Source of the DNA: DATAEK01 sp036258055
GTDB lineage: Bacteria; Acidobacteriota; Vicinamibacteria; Vicinamibacterales; 2-12-FULL-66-21
Assembly: GCA_036258055.1 (NCBI GenBank)
Contig: DATAEK010000098.1
Span: forward strand, 1 to 64,000
Direction: 5' to 3'
DNA: 64,000 nucleotides
Shown here in pieces: positions 50,514-62,293 of this stretch. The stretch's first letter is position 1; each line of letters starts with the position of its first letter. Under the pieces are notes generated by a model. That model ran no database searches. It saw only the letters and a program-made list of their open reading frames with translations, and had not been told where the DNA came from. The position numbers and the translations under genes were made by a program.

Positions 50514-50843
50514 ATGCCGCAGAAGTCCGATTTGCTCCAGGGCACCCTGGACCTGCTGATCCTCAAGACCCTCGCGAACGGGCCGATGCACGGCTGGGGC
50601 ATCTCGCTGAGCATCCAGGACGTCTCGCGCGACGTGCTGCAGGTCAACCAGGGCTCGCTCTACCCGGCGCTGCACCGCCTCGAGCAGCAGGGGCTCATCG
50701 AGGCCCGCTGGGGAAGCTCGGACAACAACCGGCAGGCGAAGTTCTACGAGCTCACGCGCACGGGCCGCAAGCAGCTCGCCGAGGAAACCAGAAACTGGGA
50801 ACGGTTGTCCGAGGCCGTGGCGCGAGTGCTCGGGAACACATAG
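50514..50843 (+). CDS. PadR-family transcriptional regulator
   Basis: A 109-aa winged-helix protein: LLQGTLDLLILKTLANGPMHGWGISLSI, VNQGSLYPALHRLEQQGLIEARW (recognition helix and wing) and a short C-terminal dimer helix (LAEETRNWERLSEAVARVL). This subgroup is nearly always next to ADOP permeases in acidobacteria. AGGAGG is upstream. The palindromic promoter indicates autorepression, and the ADOP gene follows after nine bases in the same operon. Confidence 0.92.
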   Translation: MPQKSDLLQGTLDLLILKTLANGPMHGWGISLSIQDVSRDVLQVNQGSLYPALHRLEQQGLIEARWGSSDNNRQAKFYELTRTGRKQLAEETRNWERLSEAVARVLGNT

Positions 50844-50852
50844 GAGTCGCAC

Positions 50853-53486
<2,634 letters not shown>

Positions 53487-53521
53487 CGCTGCCGAACTGT
53501 CAGGAAGAAAAGGGAGTTCAC

Positions 53522-54655
53522 ATGATGAATCACCCACGTACGACCGTACGCACGTTCGGTCTCCTGGGCGCGCTGCTCTTCGCTACTGTGGCACCCGCTG
53601 TTGCGCAAGGCTCCGCTCCGGTCGAAGCGCTCGACGGCCTCGATCCAGTGCTGCTGGTGCAAGGCAAGGAAGTTGCCGGAAAGGCGGATCTCACCGTCGT
53701 ACGTGGACGATTCCAGTACCTCTTCTCTTCCGCAGACACGAAGAGCACGTTCGAGCGCGAGCCCGCGAAGTACGAGATTCAACTCGGAGGGATGTGCGCG
53801 CGCATGGGCAAGACCGCCGGCGGCAACCCGGCGGACTACCTCGTCCACGACGGCAAGATCTACATCTTCGGATCGGACGAATGTCACCGGAAGTTTCAGG
53901 CCGCGCCGGCGAAGTATCTCGCGACAGCCGCGCCCGCCATGCCGTCGTCGCCCGACGCAGCCAAGAAAGGCAGAGCCCTCGTCGATCGCGCCGCCAAGGC
54001 TCTCGGCGGAGCGGATCGGATCGACGGGCTGACCACGTACTCAGAAACGGTGTCGCAAGTGCAGAAGCGGCCACAAGGGGAGGCCCAGATCACCACGAAA
54101 ACGATGTGGCGCTTTCCGGATGCCACTCGCGTGGAGCGAACGATGGTGATGGGGGAACGCAAGATGACGTCGGCGCAACTTCTGACTCCCGCTGGCGCGT
54201 GGTATCTCTCGCAAGGCCGGGCGTATCCAGCCCCCGAAGTAGGACGCCCCAGCGTGGAGATGGATCTCGGCCGGAATCCCGTCGCGCTGATTCACGCGCG
54301 TCACGCCGCCAACTTCAAAGCCGCCGCCCTGGGTAGCGCGACGGTTGCCGGCATGACTGTCGATCAGGTTCGCGTCCAATGCGGTGCCATCGACGTCGTC
54401 CTGGGACTCGATCCCGCCAGCGCGCGGCTGCAGACCATCACCTTCACCGATCGCAACAACGAGGGGGAGGTCGGCACATACACGCTCGTGTACTCGGACT
54501 ACCGTCCGGTTGAAGGACTGACGCTGCCGTTCGCCGTTCGCGGGCTCTTCAACGGGGAGGCGGAGCCGTCGCAGACCTACACCATCGAGTCGATCGCGGT
54601 GAACCCGCAGCTCGATGCGTCACTGTTCGCCACGCCCGCGGCAGGTGGACAATGA
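53522..54655 (+). CDS. Exported protein with YHS-like N-terminal and LolA-like C-terminal region
   Basis: The product is 377 aa from the ATG at 53522 after GGGAG. Signal peptide about 1-29. Residues about 35-135 resemble a YHS-like metal module (DPVLLVQGKEVAGKADLTVV, CARMGKTAGGNPADYLVHDGKIYIFGSDECHRKFQAAPAKYL with two cysteines and a His). Residues about 150-375 form a beta-rich LolA/MucB-like region (ALGGADRIDGLTTYSETV, TKTMWRFPDATRVERTMVMG, TFTDRNNEGEVGTYTLVYSDYRPVEGLTLP). The fusion could link metal binding to a lipid or hydrophobic-carrier fold. It is coupled by ATGA to the propeller gene. Confidence 0.65.
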   Translation: MMNHPRTTVRTFGLLGALLFATVAPAVAQGSAPVEALDGLDPVLLVQGKEVAGKADLTVVRGRFQYLFSSADTKSTFEREPAKYEIQLGGMCARMGKTAGGNPADYLVHDGKIYIFGSDECHRKFQAAPAKYLATAAPAMPSSPDAAKKGRALVDRAAKALGGADRIDGLTTYSETVSQVQKRPQGEAQITTKTMWRFPDATRVERTMVMGERKMTSAQLLTPAGAWYLSQGRAYPAPEVGRPSVEMDLGRNPVALIHARHAANFKAAALGSATVAGMTVDQVRVQCGAIDVVLGLDPASARLQTITFTDRNNEGEVGTYTLVYSDYRPVEGLTLPFAVRGLFNGEAEPSQTYTIESIAVNPQLDASLFATPAAGGQ

Positions 54656-55878
54656 CATCGCTTCTGACGATGGTGCTGGCGTTTCTCTCGACGCCGGCGG
54701 TGACGTCAACGGCGTGGCCCCAGTGGGGTGGTCCGGACCGGAACTTCGTGACGCACAGCGCGAGCCTTGCCACGACCTGGCCCGCCGACGGTCCGCGCAA
54801 GATCTGGCAGCGGCCGCTCGGTGACGGCTTCTCCGCCATCGTCTCCGACGGGCGCACCCTCTACACGCTCTACCGCGATGGGAACGACGATGTGGTCGTG
54901 GCGCTCGAGGCGGCGACCGGCAAGACGGCGTGGGAGACGCGGTACGCGGCGCCGTTTCACGAGACCTGTTCCGAGCAGCTCGGCGCCGCGCCTCGCGCGG
55001 CACCACTCATTGCAGGCGATCGGCTGATCACCGTGAGCGCGGGCGGGCTCATGCACAGCTTCGATCGACAGACCGGCAAGGCAGTCTGGAGTCGCGAGCT
55101 GCTGGGCGCGCCCGACGCCGTCAGGGCGTGCGGCTACTCCTCGAGCCCGCTGGCGTTCGAGAACACGATCATCACGACAGCCGGCGGCAAGGGTCGCGGC
55201 GTCGTCGCGCTCAACGCTGCGTCGGGTGAGCCGATCTGGCAGAGTCAGGATTTCGAAAACGGCTACTCGTCGCCGCTGCTCATCGATCTCGACGGACGGC
55301 CCGAGCTGATCGTATTCACCTTCGCAGAAGTGGCTGGCCTCGATCCCAGGACCGGCGTGCTCGAGTGGAGCCGTCCGCACGCCGCGGACATGGGCGTCAA
55401 CGTCGCGACGCCCATCTGGGGCCACGATCACCTGCTCTTCATCTCGTCGGCCTACAACGGCGGCAGCCGCGTTCTCAAACTCACGCGCCAGACGTCTGGC
55501 GTTCAAGTGGAGGAAGTGTGGGCAAACCGCCGCGTTCGTATCCACTTTGGAAACGCCGTCCGATTCGGCCAGCGCATCTACGCCTCGAACGGTGACTTCG
55601 GCGCGGCACCCTTCGCGGCAATCGACGTCAACACGGGCGAGATGGTATGGCGCGATCGCAGCGTCGCTCGATCAACGCTGATCGGTACAGACGGCAAGCT
55701 GATCATCCTCGACGAAGACGGCAACCTCGTCCTGGCCACGCCCGGCGATTCGGGACTCACGATCCATGGCAAAGCCGCCGTGCTCACCAACCGCTCGTGG
55801 ACCGCGCCCACGCTGTGCGGGTCGGTCCTCTACCTTCGGGATCGGAAGGTGATTCTCGCGTTGGACCTGGGGAGTTGA
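54652..55878 (+). CDS. Exported PQQ-binding-like beta-propeller protein
   Basis: A 408-aa protein with a signal segment (1-20) and repeated propeller motifs of the alcohol-dehydrogenase/BamB type: WPQWGGPDRNFVTHS, VVALEAATGKTAWETRY, LMHSFDRQTGKAVWSRELLG, VVALNAASGEPIWQSQD and AIDVNTGEMVWRDRS. No PQQ-ligating cysteine pair or catalytic Asp was seen, so it may be a scaffold rather than an enzyme. Coupled (ATGA) to the YHS/LolA-like gene. Confidence 0.83.
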   Translation: MTSLLTMVLAFLSTPAVTSTAWPQWGGPDRNFVTHSASLATTWPADGPRKIWQRPLGDGFSAIVSDGRTLYTLYRDGNDDVVVALEAATGKTAWETRYAAPFHETCSEQLGAAPRAAPLIAGDRLITVSAGGLMHSFDRQTGKAVWSRELLGAPDAVRACGYSSSPLAFENTIITTAGGKGRGVVALNAASGEPIWQSQDFENGYSSPLLIDLDGRPELIVFTFAEVAGLDPRTGVLEWSRPHAADMGVNVATPIWGHDHLLFISSAYNGGSRVLKLTRQTSGVQVEEVWANRRVRIHFGNAVRFGQRIYASNGDFGAAPFAAIDVNTGEMVWRDRSVARSTLIGTDGKLIILDEDGNLVLATPGDSGLTIHGKAAVLTNRSWTAPTLCGSVLYLRDRKVILALDLGS

Positions 55879-55879
55879 T

Positions 55880-56000
55880 CTCAGGTCGCGCGGAGGAGCG
55901 CCCTTCAGATCCTTAGTGCCCTCCGCGCCTCCGTGTAACAATCCCTCCGTGCGGTCCGCGCTCCTCCTCGCCTCGGCCTCCGCCTCCCCAGCCTCGCCCC
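55880..56000. repeat. CTCCGCG/CTCCGTG-type heptameric tract
   Basis: CCTCCGCGCCTCCGTG, then CCCTCCGTGCGGTCCGCGCTC, then CCTCGCCTCGGCCTCCGCCTCC drift in seven-base steps. It resembles the complementary tract at 24638-24760. It lies upstream of the repeat-domain protein and would otherwise be read as a 43-residue N-terminal extension. Confidence 0.55.
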
Positions 56001-56044
56001 TCCGACACCCAACGGAAGCCTATCTCCGAGCGTCTAAACGCGTG

Positions 56045-57937
56045 ATGATCACGCGTACTCGTCCTCTGTCCGGGCTGGTGTTGATGCTGGTACTCGCCGC
56101 GAGTGCGACAGCGTTCGCTCAGCAGCGCCCTCCCGCACCCCCCGCTCCGCAACCTCCCCGCGATGGTCGGCCGACCACGACGGCGGCCGCTGCGGGAACC
56201 GCCGGCATCTCCGGGACCGTCGTCATCGCCGGATCGGGCCAGCCCGCCAGGCGGGCGCGCGTGAGTCTTTCGGGGGCCGAGCCGCGAATCGGACGATCGG
56301 TCACGACCGACGACGAAGGACGCTTCGCGTTTCAGGGGTTGCCGGCCGGACGCTTTACCGTGTCGGCCTCGAAGCCCGGGCACGTGAACATTACGTTCGG
56401 GCAGCGCAAGCCAGGCTCCGGACGACAGGGCACCCCCATTCAGCTTGGCGAGGGGCAAAAGGTCCAGATTGCGTTGCAGTTGCCGAAAGGGGGCGTCATC
56501 TCGGGCACCGTGCTCGACGAGCACGGCGATCCGGTTCCCGGCACGCAGGTGCGGGTGCTGCGCTACACCTTTCAAAGCGGCCAACGCACCCTGGTGCAGG
56601 CGGGCAACGGCGCGACTGACGATCGCGGCCTCTATCGCATCTACGGCCTGCAGCCGGGCGACTACGTCGTGTGCGCCGTTCCTCGGAACACGCCCGACTC
56701 CGGCGGCGTGGTCGATCTCGAACGCATGCGGATGGAGATCGAGGCCCTCAGACAGCGAGCCGACGCGGCCTCGCGCGATCAGGTCGTGGTGCTGAACGAA
56801 CGCGTGTCTTCCATGCAGGCGCAGGCGTCGGCGGAAGAGCCGATCACAGGCTACGCGCCCGTCTACTACCCCGGCACGCCACTGATCTCGGGAGCAGGTA
56901 GCGTCCCCCTTGCAGTTAGCGAAGAACGCCTGGGCGTAGACTTCCAGCTCCAGCTGGTTCCAATCGCTCGGGTCGAAGGCACCGTCGTCGCACCGAGCGG
57001 TCCGGAGCCAGGGAACATTCGCGTCATGCTCGTGAACGCAGGAGAGGAAACGGGTGGAATCGGCACGAACGCGGCGGCCGCGGCGCGAGATGGACGATTC
57101 AGCTTCAACAACGTCGCGCCTGGTCAGTACACGCTCGTCGCAAGCGCGGTGATCGGCGGACGACCCACACAGGGTCCGGGGGGCCGCGGGGCCATGGCGC
57201 CTTCAGATCAGGTACGGCTTCAAGCGTCGGCCGACATCTCGGTCGATGGCCGGAACCTCACGAACATCGTCCTCGCGCTTCAGCCTGGCGTGTCGATCTC
57301 GGGAAAGCTGGATCTGCAATCGACAACGCAACAATCACAGGTCGATCTGACGCGCGCCCGGGTGACACTCTCACCAGCCGATCGCAATCCCGGCATGCGT
57401 GACATTGGCGGACCGGCCGCAGGGCGGGTCGACGCGAGCGGACGATTCACGATCGCGAGCGTGACGCCTGGCCGCTATCGTCTGTCGGCGTCAGTGGCGG
57501 GCGGTTCCTGGTCGATGGAGAGCGCAACGCTCGGGGGACAAGACGCGCTGGACTTTCCGGCTGAAGTCAAGCCGAATCAAAACATCAGCAACGCGACGGT
57601 GACGCTGACCGACCAGCAGAGCGAATTGTCGGGCGTCGTCACGGATGCGCAGGGACGACCCGTCAGCGACTACTCGCTCATCGTCTACGCGGCCGATCAG
57701 CGGTACTGGATTCCGGACTCGCGGCGGATCCGTTCCGTCCGTCCCGCAACCGACGGGACTTTCAAATTCGGCAACCTGCCCCCCGGCGAATACCGGCTCG
57801 CCCCGGTCCTAGATCCCGAACCCGGGGGCTGGTTCGATCCGGCGTTCCTGCAGCAACTCGAGTCAGCCGCCACCTCGTTGACCGTCAGCAGCGGCGAGAA
57901 GAAAGTGCAGAACGTTCGCATCGGCGGGTTGGACTAG
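56045..57937 (+). CDS. Secreted carboxypeptidase-regulatory-like repeat protein
   Basis: The product is 630 aa from the ATG at 56045. Signal peptide about 1-27 (SATAFAQ). Then at least five CarboxypepD_reg/SpaA-like beta-sandwich repeats: GISGTVVIAGSGQPARRARV with RFAFQGLPAGRFTVSAS, GVISGTVLDEHGDPVPGTQV with LYRIYGLQPGDYVV, RVEGTVVAPSG, SFNNVAPGQYTL, SISGKLDLQS, ELSGVVTDAQGRPVSDY with FKFGNLPPGEYRL. No catalytic site is visible. Such proteins are common in acidobacteria as surface scaffolds. Confidence 0.8.
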   Translation: MITRTRPLSGLVLMLVLAASATAFAQQRPPAPPAPQPPRDGRPTTTAAAAGTAGISGTVVIAGSGQPARRARVSLSGAEPRIGRSVTTDDEGRFAFQGLPAGRFTVSASKPGHVNITFGQRKPGSGRQGTPIQLGEGQKVQIALQLPKGGVISGTVLDEHGDPVPGTQVRVLRYTFQSGQRTLVQAGNGATDDRGLYRIYGLQPGDYVVCAVPRNTPDSGGVVDLERMRMEIEALRQRADAASRDQVVVLNERVSSMQAQASAEEPITGYAPVYYPGTPLISGAGSVPLAVSEERLGVDFQLQLVPIARVEGTVVAPSGPEPGNIRVMLVNAGEETGGIGTNAAAAARDGRFSFNNVAPGQYTLVASAVIGGRPTQGPGGRGAMAPSDQVRLQASADISVDGRNLTNIVLALQPGVSISGKLDLQSTTQQSQVDLTRARVTLSPADRNPGMRDIGGPAAGRVDASGRFTIASVTPGRYRLSASVAGGSWSMESATLGGQDALDFPAEVKPNQNISNATVTLTDQQSELSGVVTDAQGRPVSDYSLIVYAADQRYWIPDSRRIRSVRPATDGTFKFGNLPPGEYRLAPVLDPEPGGWFDPAFLQQLESAATSLTVSSGEKKVQNVRIGGLD

Positions 57938-57992
57938 AGACTTCTCCACAGCACTTCCTGTCGAACGATCGACGAGGATCAAGACAGCCTCG

Positions 57993-60653
57993 CTACTCGA
58001 CGCGCAGCGCCACGAGGGGATCCACGCGCGTAGCGCGCCTCGCCGGAAGATAGCAGGCGGCGAGTCCGACCGCGACGAGCAAGGCGCAGACGATTGCAAA
58101 CGTCAGCGGATCTCCAGGTCTGACCTCGAATAGCAGCGATCGCAGGAACCGGGCCGACAACGCCGCGCCCACGAGTCCTCCCACGACGCCCAGCCCCACG
58201 AGCATTGTGCCCTCGCGTAGAACCATGCGGCGGATCGTGGACCGATCGGCGCCGAGCGCCATGCGGACACCAATCTCCCGGGTGCGTTGGCTCGTCGTGA
58301 CGCTGACGATCGCGTAGATGCCGGTGGCGCAGAGCACGAGCGCGACGATCGCGAACGCCGTCATGATCGTCACGCTGAAGCGCTGGCGGACGACGGACTT
58401 CTCGACCAGCCCCTGAACGGTCGGCGTGTCGTAGAACGTCTGGAGCGGATCGACGGCCCAGATCTCTCGCTTGGCAGCGTCGACGAGCGCCTTTGGACTG
58501 CCGGTGCCACGCACCACGTAGGTCATCGAGGCGAATGGGCTCTGATCGAGCGGCAGGAATACCTCGGCTCTCGGGGCCCGATCGAGACCGTCGTGCCGGA
58601 TCTGGCTCACGACGCCGACGATCTCGGCTTTGACCGGCCTGCCCTCCCACTGCACTTTGATGTACCGGCCGATGGGACTCTCGTCCGGCCACTCCCGCCG
58701 CCGCAGCGTGTCGCTGATGACTGCCACCCGCGATGCGGTCTGGCTGTCCCGATGCTCGAGCAATCGCCCTTCCCTCAGCGGAATCGACATCGTCTCGAAG
58801 TAGCCGGGTGTCGCAACGGTGACGTAGACGATCCGCTGATCGCCGTTCGGCAGTTGTGGACGGCCGTCGATGTCGAGGGTGCTTTTGATGTTGATGTTGG
58901 CGCTGATGAACGGCATCGCGGACACGGCGCCGGTGGATTGCACGCCGGGGATCGAGCGCAACCGTTCGAGCGTGCGATCGAAGAACATCCGGGACCGATC
59001 GGGACTGCCGTTCCGATCCCAGGCAAACACTTGTAGCGCGACGACCTGACGCGGCGAGAACCCCGGATCGACGGCCAGGAGCCGTTCGAAGCTTCGAATC
59101 AGCAGGCCGGCGCTCGTCAGGAGCATCAGCGCGAGCGCGACTTCCGCGCCAACGAGTGCGCGCCGCCAGGCAGTTCGTGGTCCAGTCGAGTGCCGCTCGC
59201 GAATGGCGTCGCGGCCCGGACGTGAAAACTGCCACGCCGGCAGAATGCCGAAGCCGACCGCAGTCATCGTGGTCAGCGCGGCGGCAAACAGGAGCATCCG
59301 TCCGTCGATTGAGGCGTCGTGCAGCCGGGCGATCTCCGCCGGAGCGAGCGACACGATGATTCCGATCATCCAGTAGGCGATTCCGACGCCCGCAAGGGCT
59401 GCGACCATCGAGAGCAGCAGGCTCTCGGCTACGAGTTGACGGACGAGCCGCGCGCGGCCGGCGCCCAGCGCGGCGCGAATGGCGAACTCGCGTTCCCGCT
59501 CGATGCCGCGGGCGAGCAGCAGGCTTGCCACGTTTGCGCAGCCGATCGCGAGCACCAGCAGGACGGCGCCGAGCATGACGTAGAGCGAGAAGCCGACGTC
59601 GCCCATCAGGTGTTCGCGCAACGACACGACGGCCGCCGACCTCCCCATGTTCGTGCGCGGATTCTCACGGGCGATCGCCGTAGAGATCGCGGTCATCTCG
59701 CTCTGCGCCTGGTCGATCGTGACGCCGGGCGCCAGTCGCGCGACGACGTTCCACCACGCGCTGCCGCGCGTCCGTTTCTCGTACTCCTCGATGATCTTCG
59801 GCGTCCACACTCCGAGCTCGCCGGGCCGTGGCAGCAGCTGGAGATTGAAGGCCTTCGGCAGCACACCGACGACGGTGTACGGCTCGCCGTCGAGGCTGAT
59901 GCTCGAGTTCACGATCGCGGGGTTGCCACCGAAGTGGCTCTGCCAGAAGCCGTAGCCGAGCACGGCGACGCGAGGAGCGCCCTTTACGTGCTCGCGGCCG
60001 AGAAAGCCGCGGCCGAGCAGGAACTTCACCCCCGCGGCGTCCCAGTATCCTTCGGTGACCTGCTGGCCGAAGACGACCTCGGGCTCCGTGCCTCCGGTGT
60101 AGTCATGCGAATACGGAATCGCGGCCGCGATGTTCGTGAAGGAGCGACTGCGCTCACGCCAATCGAGAAAGTCTCCGGGCGACACGTCGTCGAGCTCGCC
60201 CGGCCGTGCCTCCATACGCTGCCAAACGGTCACCACCCGGTCGGCATCGTCGTAGATCAGCGGGCGGAAGAGGAGCGTGTCGAGAAGCGTGACGATCGAG
60301 ACGGTGCCACCAATGCCGAGCGCAAGGATGAGAACGGCCGACACCGTGAAGAGCGGCGACTTGCGGAGCATCCGTGCACCGTGGCGAACGTCGTGCACGA
60401 GTTCGGCGTCCACGGTGAACTGACGCCGCAGCCAGGCGGCGTCCGGCAGCGATCCGAGCACGCGGCGGAAGAGGTCCATGCGGGTTCTCCAATCGAGGTG
60501 GTGGCGCCGATCGAGAAGCGCCCAGCGGTGACGGATTTCTGCGTCCCACTCTGCCCGCCACTCCGCGCGCGACGGCTGCGGCACCAGCACGGCCGACAAC
60601 CGCACGAGGATCAGACAGGCGCGCAGCACGAACGGGTCGCGGCTCATGGCCAT
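57993..60653 (-). CDS. ADOP-family duplicated permease (second locus)
   Basis: An 886-aa protein; its ATG at 60653 overlaps the PadR stop by one base (TGATG). A cytoplasmic N-terminal segment (RAEWRAEWDAEIRHRWALLD) then two MacB/FtsX halves: LFTVSAVLILALGIGGTVSIV (TM1), PCD domain 1, VMLGAVLLVLAIGCANVASLLLAR, VGAEVALALMLLTSAGLLI, PCD domain 2, and FAIVALVLCATGIYAIVSVTTSQRTREIGVRMALGA with the terminal ARRATRVDPLVALRVE. It carries no ATPase. Regulated by its coupled PadR protein. Confidence 0.92.
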   Translation of the reverse strand: MAMSRDPFVLRACLILVRLSAVLVPQPSRAEWRAEWDAEIRHRWALLDRRHHLDWRTRMDLFRRVLGSLPDAAWLRRQFTVDAELVHDVRHGARMLRKSPLFTVSAVLILALGIGGTVSIVTLLDTLLFRPLIYDDADRVVTVWQRMEARPGELDDVSPGDFLDWRERSRSFTNIAAAIPYSHDYTGGTEPEVVFGQQVTEGYWDAAGVKFLLGRGFLGREHVKGAPRVAVLGYGFWQSHFGGNPAIVNSSISLDGEPYTVVGVLPKAFNLQLLPRPGELGVWTPKIIEEYEKRTRGSAWWNVVARLAPGVTIDQAQSEMTAISTAIARENPRTNMGRSAAVVSLREHLMGDVGFSLYVMLGAVLLVLAIGCANVASLLLARGIEREREFAIRAALGAGRARLVRQLVAESLLLSMVAALAGVGIAYWMIGIIVSLAPAEIARLHDASIDGRMLLFAAALTTMTAVGFGILPAWQFSRPGRDAIRERHSTGPRTAWRRALVGAEVALALMLLTSAGLLIRSFERLLAVDPGFSPRQVVALQVFAWDRNGSPDRSRMFFDRTLERLRSIPGVQSTGAVSAMPFISANINIKSTLDIDGRPQLPNGDQRIVYVTVATPGYFETMSIPLREGRLLEHRDSQTASRVAVISDTLRRREWPDESPIGRYIKVQWEGRPVKAEIVGVVSQIRHDGLDRAPRAEVFLPLDQSPFASMTYVVRGTGSPKALVDAAKREIWAVDPLQTFYDTPTVQGLVEKSVVRQRFSVTIMTAFAIVALVLCATGIYAIVSVTTSQRTREIGVRMALGADRSTIRRMVLREGTMLVGLGVVGGLVGAALSARFLRSLLFEVRPGDPLTFAIVCALLVAVGLAACYLPARRATRVDPLVALRVE

Positions 60654-60994
60654 CAGGCTCGCGACGGTTTGAGGCGACGGGGCGCACGCCGGACCGCACG
60701 ATCGAGCGTGCGGTAGCGCTGGATGGCCTCGCTCAGCAGCGTCTCGCCGGCGGCCGTGATCTCGTAGTAGCGGCGCGGAGGGCGCTGCTCGCGCTGCGCC
60801 GCCTCGGCGCTCTCCCACGCCGACCGCAGCAGTCCCTCGCGATCGAGCCGGCGCAGAATCGGATAGACCGTCCCGCTCGGAAGGCCGGTGGCATCCATCA
60901 CGTCGAACCCGTGATGGAACCCGCGCGCGAGCGCCTGCAGCACCAGCGCCGTCGGAAACGTGAGGTTGACTCGTGGCGACAAACGGGCCTCCAT
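60653..60994 (-). CDS. PadR-family transcriptional regulator (second locus)
   Basis: A 113-aa winged-helix regulator: TALVLQALARGFHHGFDVM, LPSGTVYPILRRLDREGLLRSAW and PPRRYYEITAAGETLLSEAIQRY. It differs from the 50514 protein in recognition helix (SGTVYPILRRLD against QGSLYPALHRLE). The upstream region contains two palindromes, TAGAATTCTA and TGTAGA-CT-TCTACA. Translationally coupled with ADOP. Confidence 0.9.
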   Translation of the reverse strand: MEARLSPRVNLTFPTALVLQALARGFHHGFDVMDATGLPSGTVYPILRRLDREGLLRSAWESAEAAQREQRPPRRYYEITAAGETLLSEAIQRYRTLDRAVRRAPRRLKPSRA

Positions 60995-61020
60995 CCGCTC
61001 GATTGCTCGGCCTACCTACC

Positions 61021-61048
61021 TAGAATTCTATATATGTAGACTTCTACA
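61021..61048. promoter_or_regulatory. Two adjacent palindromes between divergent PadR and kinase-like genes
   Basis: TAGAATTCTA (61021-61030) is a perfect 10-base palindrome. TGTAGACTTCTACA (61035-61048) has perfect six-base arms. TATATA between them could be a -10 for the PadR gene. Candidate PadR operators. Confidence 0.55.
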
Positions 61049-61094
61049 CCACAACAGCCCGGCCGCGCAAGCGCGTTTTCACACCATCAGCGAC

Positions 61095-61100
61095 TAATAT
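61095..61100 (+). promoter_or_regulatory. -10 element TAATAT, leaderless promoter of the kinase-like lipoprotein
   Basis: TAATAT ends eight bases before the ATG at 61109, so the transcript would start near the ATG. AAGGAG directly abuts the ATG and is too close to serve as a normal ribosome site. Confidence 0.4.
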
Positions 61101-61108
61101 CGAAGGAG

Positions 61109-62293
61109 ATGACGTCTCTGACCCGATTGGTGTTGGCGAGCGTTGTGATGCTTGCCTCGGCCGCGTGTCGCGACCGGACCCCTCAGCCCGAACCGACGGC
61201 CACAGCCGCGCCGACGACAACCGTCGGCGTGAAGAATGACGATCCTGAGGCGCTGCGCGAGAGGGCGCTCGCATCCGCGCACGTCTGGCGAGCCCCCTCG
61301 GTCCCCATCGCACAAGCCGTGCTGGGCGAAAACCCCGGCGGCGCATCAAGCTTCAAGGAAACCGATGACGTGTCATGCCGGTTCGTCAAAAAGAAAGTCG
61401 GCGGCAGGACGCCAAAGTTCAATTGCGAGCTCCCATCCGGCGAAGTCGTGAAGGTGAAGTACGGCACTGCCAACGCCGAGGTTCATGCCGAGGTTGCCGC
61501 TACTCGATTGCTCGCCGCACTCGGGTTCGGTGCCGACCACATGTTCGTCGTCCGGAAGGTGCGCTGTGCCGGATGTCCCGCCCTACCCTTTCCTGCCTTG
61601 AAGTGCTTCGGCGAGACACATCTCGACTCGGTATGCTTCCCCGGTGGCCTCGACTACAAAAAGACCGTGGAATTCGATCCGGTGGTCATCGAGCGACGCC
61701 TCGAGGGGCGGGTGATCGAAGGACAGGAGGATCAGGGCTGGGCCTGGTTCGAGCTCGATCGGGTCAGTGCCGACAGGGGCGGATCGCCTCGCGCTGAAGT
61801 CGATGCACTGAAGCTGATGGCCGTCTTCCTGGCGCACTGGGACAACAAGGCCGAGAATCAGCGGCTGGTCTGTCTGCCCGGCGGCGACCGGCCCAATGGA
61901 TCCTGCGCCAGGCCGTTCGCCCTGATTCAGGACCTCGGCTCCACGTTCGGTCCGGCCAAGGTCGATCTCCACAACTGGCGCAACACGCCGGTCTGGACTG
62001 ATCGGGCGTCGTGCCGCGTCAGCATGGCGCGGCTGCCGTTCGAAGGGGCCACGTTTCGCGATCAGCAGATCTCCGAGGACGGGCGACGCCTGCTCGTCAG
62101 CCTCCTGGAGCAGCTCTCGCCATCACAGCTGACGGATCTCTTCACGCGATCGCGGATCACGACGTTCGATACAGTGAGCCTCGAGAATCGCCGCGCCGAC
62201 GCCTGGGTCGCCGCGTTTCAAGAGAAGGTGCGCGAATTGAAAGAGGCGGGACCGTGTCCAGCCGCAGCATCCACTACTTCGAGCGGCGGATGA
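61109..62293 (+). CDS. Lipoprotein with protein-kinase-fold signature motifs
   Basis: A 394-aa protein: signal with lipobox-like SAAC (Cys20), a low-complexity Thr/Pro linker, then a domain whose motif order matches protein kinases: beta3-like EVVKVKYG (Lys115 or Lys117), alphaC-like EVHAEVAATRLLAALGF (Glu), hinge-like MFVVRKVRC, catalytic loop HWDNKAEN (His243, Asp245, Lys247, Asn250; exact HxDxKxxN) and DLG (Asp275-Gly277). Several cysteines (SCRF, RCAGCP, KCF, VCF, VCL, SCA, SCR) suggest disulfides, as in secreted kinases. I do not know a named family. Its 3-prime end overlaps the convergent phosphatase gene by 20 bases. It is divergent from PadR/ADOP. Confidence 0.7.
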   Translation: MTSLTRLVLASVVMLASAACRDRTPQPEPTATAAPTTTVGVKNDDPEALRERALASAHVWRAPSVPIAQAVLGENPGGASSFKETDDVSCRFVKKKVGGRTPKFNCELPSGEVVKVKYGTANAEVHAEVAATRLLAALGFGADHMFVVRKVRCAGCPALPFPALKCFGETHLDSVCFPGGLDYKKTVEFDPVVIERRLEGRVIEGQEDQGWAWFELDRVSADRGGSPRAEVDALKLMAVFLAHWDNKAENQRLVCLPGGDRPNGSCARPFALIQDLGSTFGPAKVDLHNWRNTPVWTDRASCRVSMARLPFEGATFRDQQISEDGRRLLVSLLEQLSPSQLTDLFTRSRITTFDTVSLENRRADAWVAAFQEKVRELKEAGPCPAAASTTSSGG

